A stretch of 10,368 nt of DNA from Ophiosphaerella korrae (lineage: Eukaryota > Ascomycota > Dothideomycetes > Pleosporales > Phaeosphaeriaceae). Position numbers and translations under genes: made by a program. Shown here piece by piece: positions 7,618 to 10,368 of the stretch. The stretch is taken from contig JALNQF010000951.1 in the NCBI GenBank assembly GCA_028456385.1, positions 1 through 10,368 of the forward strand, written 5' to 3'. Under the pieces are notes generated by a model that saw only the letters and a list, made by a program, of their open reading frames with translations, did no database searches and was not told the origin of the DNA. Numbering within the stretch: the stretch's first letter is position 1; each line of letters begins with the position of its first letter.

Positions 7618-10368
7618 TATTAAATACTAATATAAAAATACACAAAGGAGAGTTCCTAAAAGAATACAAGAAATAGGAAAAATAGCTTATAGAGCCTAAA
7701 GATTACCTTCTAGAATATTAATTATAGGACTTAGTAATAGACCTAAAAGAAAGAAAGGACGTAGGCTAGAACTTAGTCTATAGAAAAACTAAAGAAGAGT
7801 CTAAAATAGAATAAGTATTTATAAAAAGCGTAATAAAGAAAAGATAGATATAGGAATTAAAATTCTTAGTAGTATATAGACTTATATTTATAGACAAGAA
7901 AGAGATAGATAATAAAAGTCTTTACGTAGATTTTAGAAAAACTAACGTAATTATAAATAAAAACTAATACCCTTTACTATATATAGACAAAATATAAGAT
8001 AAGCTATAAAGAGTAAAGATCTTTATAAAGCTGGATATCTAAAACGCCTACTATTAGATTAGAATTAAAAAAGGTAATAAATAGAAAAAAGCGTTTAGAA
8101 CATAATATAGACTATTTAAATATATAGTTATACCTTTTAGCTTAATAAACGTACTAGTAGTATTCTAGGAAAGAATTAATATATTACTAAGAGAATACTT
8201 AGACGTATTTATATTTATATACCTTAATAATATCCTTATATTCTTAGAAATAGAAGATAAATACGTATAACACGTATATAAAGTACTAGAGAAACTAGTA
8301 GAAAATAAATTATTTCTTAAGATAAGAAAATGCGAGTTCTATATAAAAGAAAGAGATTTCCTTAGATTTATTATTAAACTAGGAGATATTAAGATTAACC
8401 TAGAGAAGATTAAGTTAATTAAAGAATAGCTAATAATAAAGAACTTAAGAGAAGTATAATAGTTTAATAAACTAGTAAACTTTTATAGAAAGTTAATAGT
8501 AAGATAGTCTAAAGATATAAAGCTATTAACTAGACTTATAAAGAAAGATATACTATTTAAATAGATAAAGGAATATAATAAAGTATTTAACTAGATTAAA
8601 AGAAAGTTTATAGAAAACTTAGTTATTAGAATATATAATCTAGAACTACTAGTAATAGTAAAAACTAACGTATATAATTTAGTCTATAGAATAGTAATAA
8701 TATAGGAAGACCTAAGATATAAGTAAGAGTACTTAGTTAAATATTTCTCTAAAAAGTTAAAGCTAGTAGAGCTTAATTACTTAATCTACAATAAAGAAAT
8801 ACTAGTAATCTTTAAAGTATTTAAATAATAGAGAGTATATTTATAAAGAGTAAAGTATAAGATTAAAGTCTATATAGACTATAAGAATCTTATAAGATTT
8901 ATAATAAATAAAGACTTATTATAACACTATATAAGATAGTAGGAATTCCTATTAATATTTAAATTTAAGGTTATATATATAAAAGGAAAAGATAACTAGT
9001 TAGTAGATACTCTAAGTAGAAGACTAGATTTATAAGAAGTAGTAAATACTACTAGTATAGTTTTAGTTTAGAATAAAGTAAGAAACTTAGTCCTAAATAA
9101 ACCTAAGATAGCTACAATACTTAAGAGAAAAAGTAGTAAACTAAAAGAATAGATTTAGATAGAAATAATAAAAGCTCTTAAAGAAATAGAAAAACTAGAA
9201 ATCTAAGATAGATTTACAAAGGCATATTAAAGAATATATATTCTAGGTAAGATCTAAAGAGAATTTAAATAACAATTCTATTAACTACTAGTATATAGAT
9301 ACTAGGAAATTAAAAAAATACTAAATAAGTTTTTAAGAGACTACTATATCCTAAGAGTATAATAACTAGTAGAAGAAGTACTATAAGACTATATAAAGTA
9401 TTATAAAAATAAGTATAACTAATATATACTATATAAAATATTATAACTAGTTAAAGTACTATAATATCTTTAGAGAGTTATTATAATAGACTTTATTATA
9501 AAGTTACTTAAGTAAAAAGACTTTATATTAGAAGTTAAGTATAATAGAATTATAATAATAGTAGATAAACTTATAAAGTACTTATACTTTAGACTATATT
9601 AAGACAAAAGTAAGATAGAAGTTAGTATATACTAAGTTCTAGGAACTATAGTTAGTAAGTATAGTATTCTAGATAAGATTATTATAGATAAAGACGTAAG
9701 ATTAATATTAAAACTATAAAGAATAATAATAGTATAATTAAGAATATAATATTAGATGTTAATAGCGTATTATCTATAAATAGATATAAAATTGTAACGT
9801 ATAAATTAGATAGTAAAATAGTACTTAAGATACTACTATAACTATAACTAGAATAACTAAGTATAACTACTACTTATAGTATAGCTAGTATATAATAGCG
9901 TAAAGAATATAGTAATAAGAGTATTACTCTTTTTTATAAATTATAGATTTAATCCTAATATATATTAGATACTAAGATATATAAAGTCTTAGACTTTAAG
10001 AAGAGAAAACTTTATAAATAGAATAAAAGAAATATATAATTAACTAAGATAAGATACTAAGTTCTTATATAACTAAATAGTAAAGCACTATAATAAAAAA
10101 TATAAAGAGAGATCTTAATTTAAAGAGAAAGAAAAAGTCTAGCTAGTCTAAAGAAATATTAAAAGTAAACAATCTAATTTAAAGCTAGATTACGTAAAAA
10201 TAAGACTATATTAGATTAAGAAGAAAATTATACTAGTTATATTTAGATTAAAACTACTAAATAAAATAAGAATATACTTAACTATCTATATTATAAGGGA
10301 GTTATCCCTTATATCTCTTATTTTCGCACTAATATTAGTAAGTTTACAACTTACTAATATTATAAACT
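7618..10368 (+). pseudogene. RT, RNase H and integrase region of gypsy gag-pol
   Basis: This is the remainder of pol, in the same frame as the protease, open to the window edge except for TAG/TAA stops. RT: VDFRKTN at 7926, KLDI with the motif A Asp retained (8034-8036), AFRT, and the YLDD box now YLNN (8220-8231), so both box Asp are lost. RNase H: the TDAS motif is now T-N-V-Y (Asn at 8667-8669), a later Asp is retained (8877-8879), and KGKDN...VDTLSR ends at about 9020. Integrase: zinc-binding Cys pair is Tyr (9390 and 9399) with upstream His to Tyr changes; core Asp residues are retained at 9489-9491 and 9687-9689; the Glu position (9795-9797) is a stop. A GPY/F-like module follows from 10185 (LDYVKIR), ending KIRIYLTIYI. 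Stop codons at former Trp and Gln positions run throughout. No frameshift was seen. Confidence 0.9.
10330..10362. repeat. Perfect 15-bp inverted repeat near the integrase 3' end
   Basis: The arms 10330-10344 and 10348-10362 are exact reverse complements separated by three bases (tac). The arm begins taatattagtaag. It lies at the very end of the integrase frame, which stays open through it. It would form a strong hairpin or cruciform. It could be chance in AT-rich DNA, a transcript-end structure of the retrotransposon, or the edge of another insertion beyond the window. Confidence 0.75.

Larger units (their letters stand above)
241..10368 (+). mobile_element. Ty3/gypsy-class LTR retrotransposon, RIP-degraded, 3' end outside window
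   Basis: This is the host element of the window. Read on the + strand it gives gag with two CCHC knuckles, protease, reverse transcriptase, RNase H, then integrase. RT before integrase is the Ty3/gypsy order; Ty1/copia elements place integrase before RT. The frame is interrupted twice by DNA transposons (3187-5036 and 5509-7615). Subtracting these with one TA each leaves about 6.2 kb from the presumed 5' LTR to the window edge, normal for a fungal gypsy element missing only its tail and 3' LTR. Every domain carries many in-frame TAG/TAA stops and lost catalytic residues, so the copy is dead. The domain content is certain; the left boundary at 241 is a guess from a TGTTA start. Confidence 0.88.

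Noticed and set aside
1145..10368. An alternative genetic code in which TAA and TAG are read as amino acids, since reading frames contain only these stops.
   Set aside because: The stops replace both Gln and Trp codons and coincide with loss of catalytic Asp, Cys and His by transitions. The lack of TGA is explained by loss of TpG. This is RIP, not recoding.
1045..10368. Mitochondrial or other organellar origin because of the high AT content.
   Set aside because: The window consists of a nuclear-type gypsy element and two TA-inserting DNA transposons, with CpG retained and CpA selectively lost, which fits RIP in a nuclear AT-rich isochore.

Overview
The window is almost wholly repetitive, AT-rich DNA from a filamentous ascomycete (Pezizomycotina). 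It carries the signature of repeat-induced point mutation (RIP). CpA/TpG is depleted and TpA is in excess, while CpG survives (many acgcg and gcgc words). Broken frames are stopped only by TAA and TAG, at former Gln (CAA/CAG) and Trp (TGG) codons, with essentially no TGA. Missense changes are the matching transitions: Cys to Tyr, His to Tyr, Asp to Asn, Glu to Lys, Gly to Arg/Ser, Pro to Leu, Met to Ile. The genus cannot be named from this sequence; AT-rich isochores of this kind are known from Dothideomycetes, for example.

Layout. Positions 1 to about 240 are flanking DNA that is richer in GC and CpA. They start with two tandem 46-bp units and a diverged third copy. From about 241 the rest of the window is one Ty3/gypsy-class LTR retrotransposon on the + strand that runs off the right edge: a tentative 5' LTR (about 241-1044, TATA box at 880-887), gag, a long gag-protease linker, protease, reverse transcriptase, RNase H and integrase with its C-terminal GPY/F-like module. 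The 3' LTR is not in the window.

Two complete DNA transposons of the Tc1/mariner superfamily are nested inside its gag-pol frame, each flanked by a TA duplication. The first, 3187-5036 (1850 bp), is a Fot1/pogo-like element in the opposite orientation. It has 65-bp terminal inverted repeats and a full-length transposase relic on the minus strand ending in a CCHC zinc knuckle. The second, 5509-7615 (2107 bp), is a Tc1-like element in the same orientation as its host. It has about 45-bp inverted repeats beginning CAGAGGGGTGC and a DD34E transposase relic. Removing both elements with one TA each leaves a single collinear gag-pol frame of about 1754 codons from about 1145 to the window edge, with no net frameshift. 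Host and pogo-like element were therefore inactivated by point mutation, not by indels.

No gene in the window looks functional. The catalytic or zinc-binding residues of gag, protease, RT, RNase H, integrase and both transposases have been hit, nearly always by RIP-type transitions. I found no host gene, RNA gene, CRISPR array or novel functional system. The value of the window is as a clear record of nested transposition followed by RIP.
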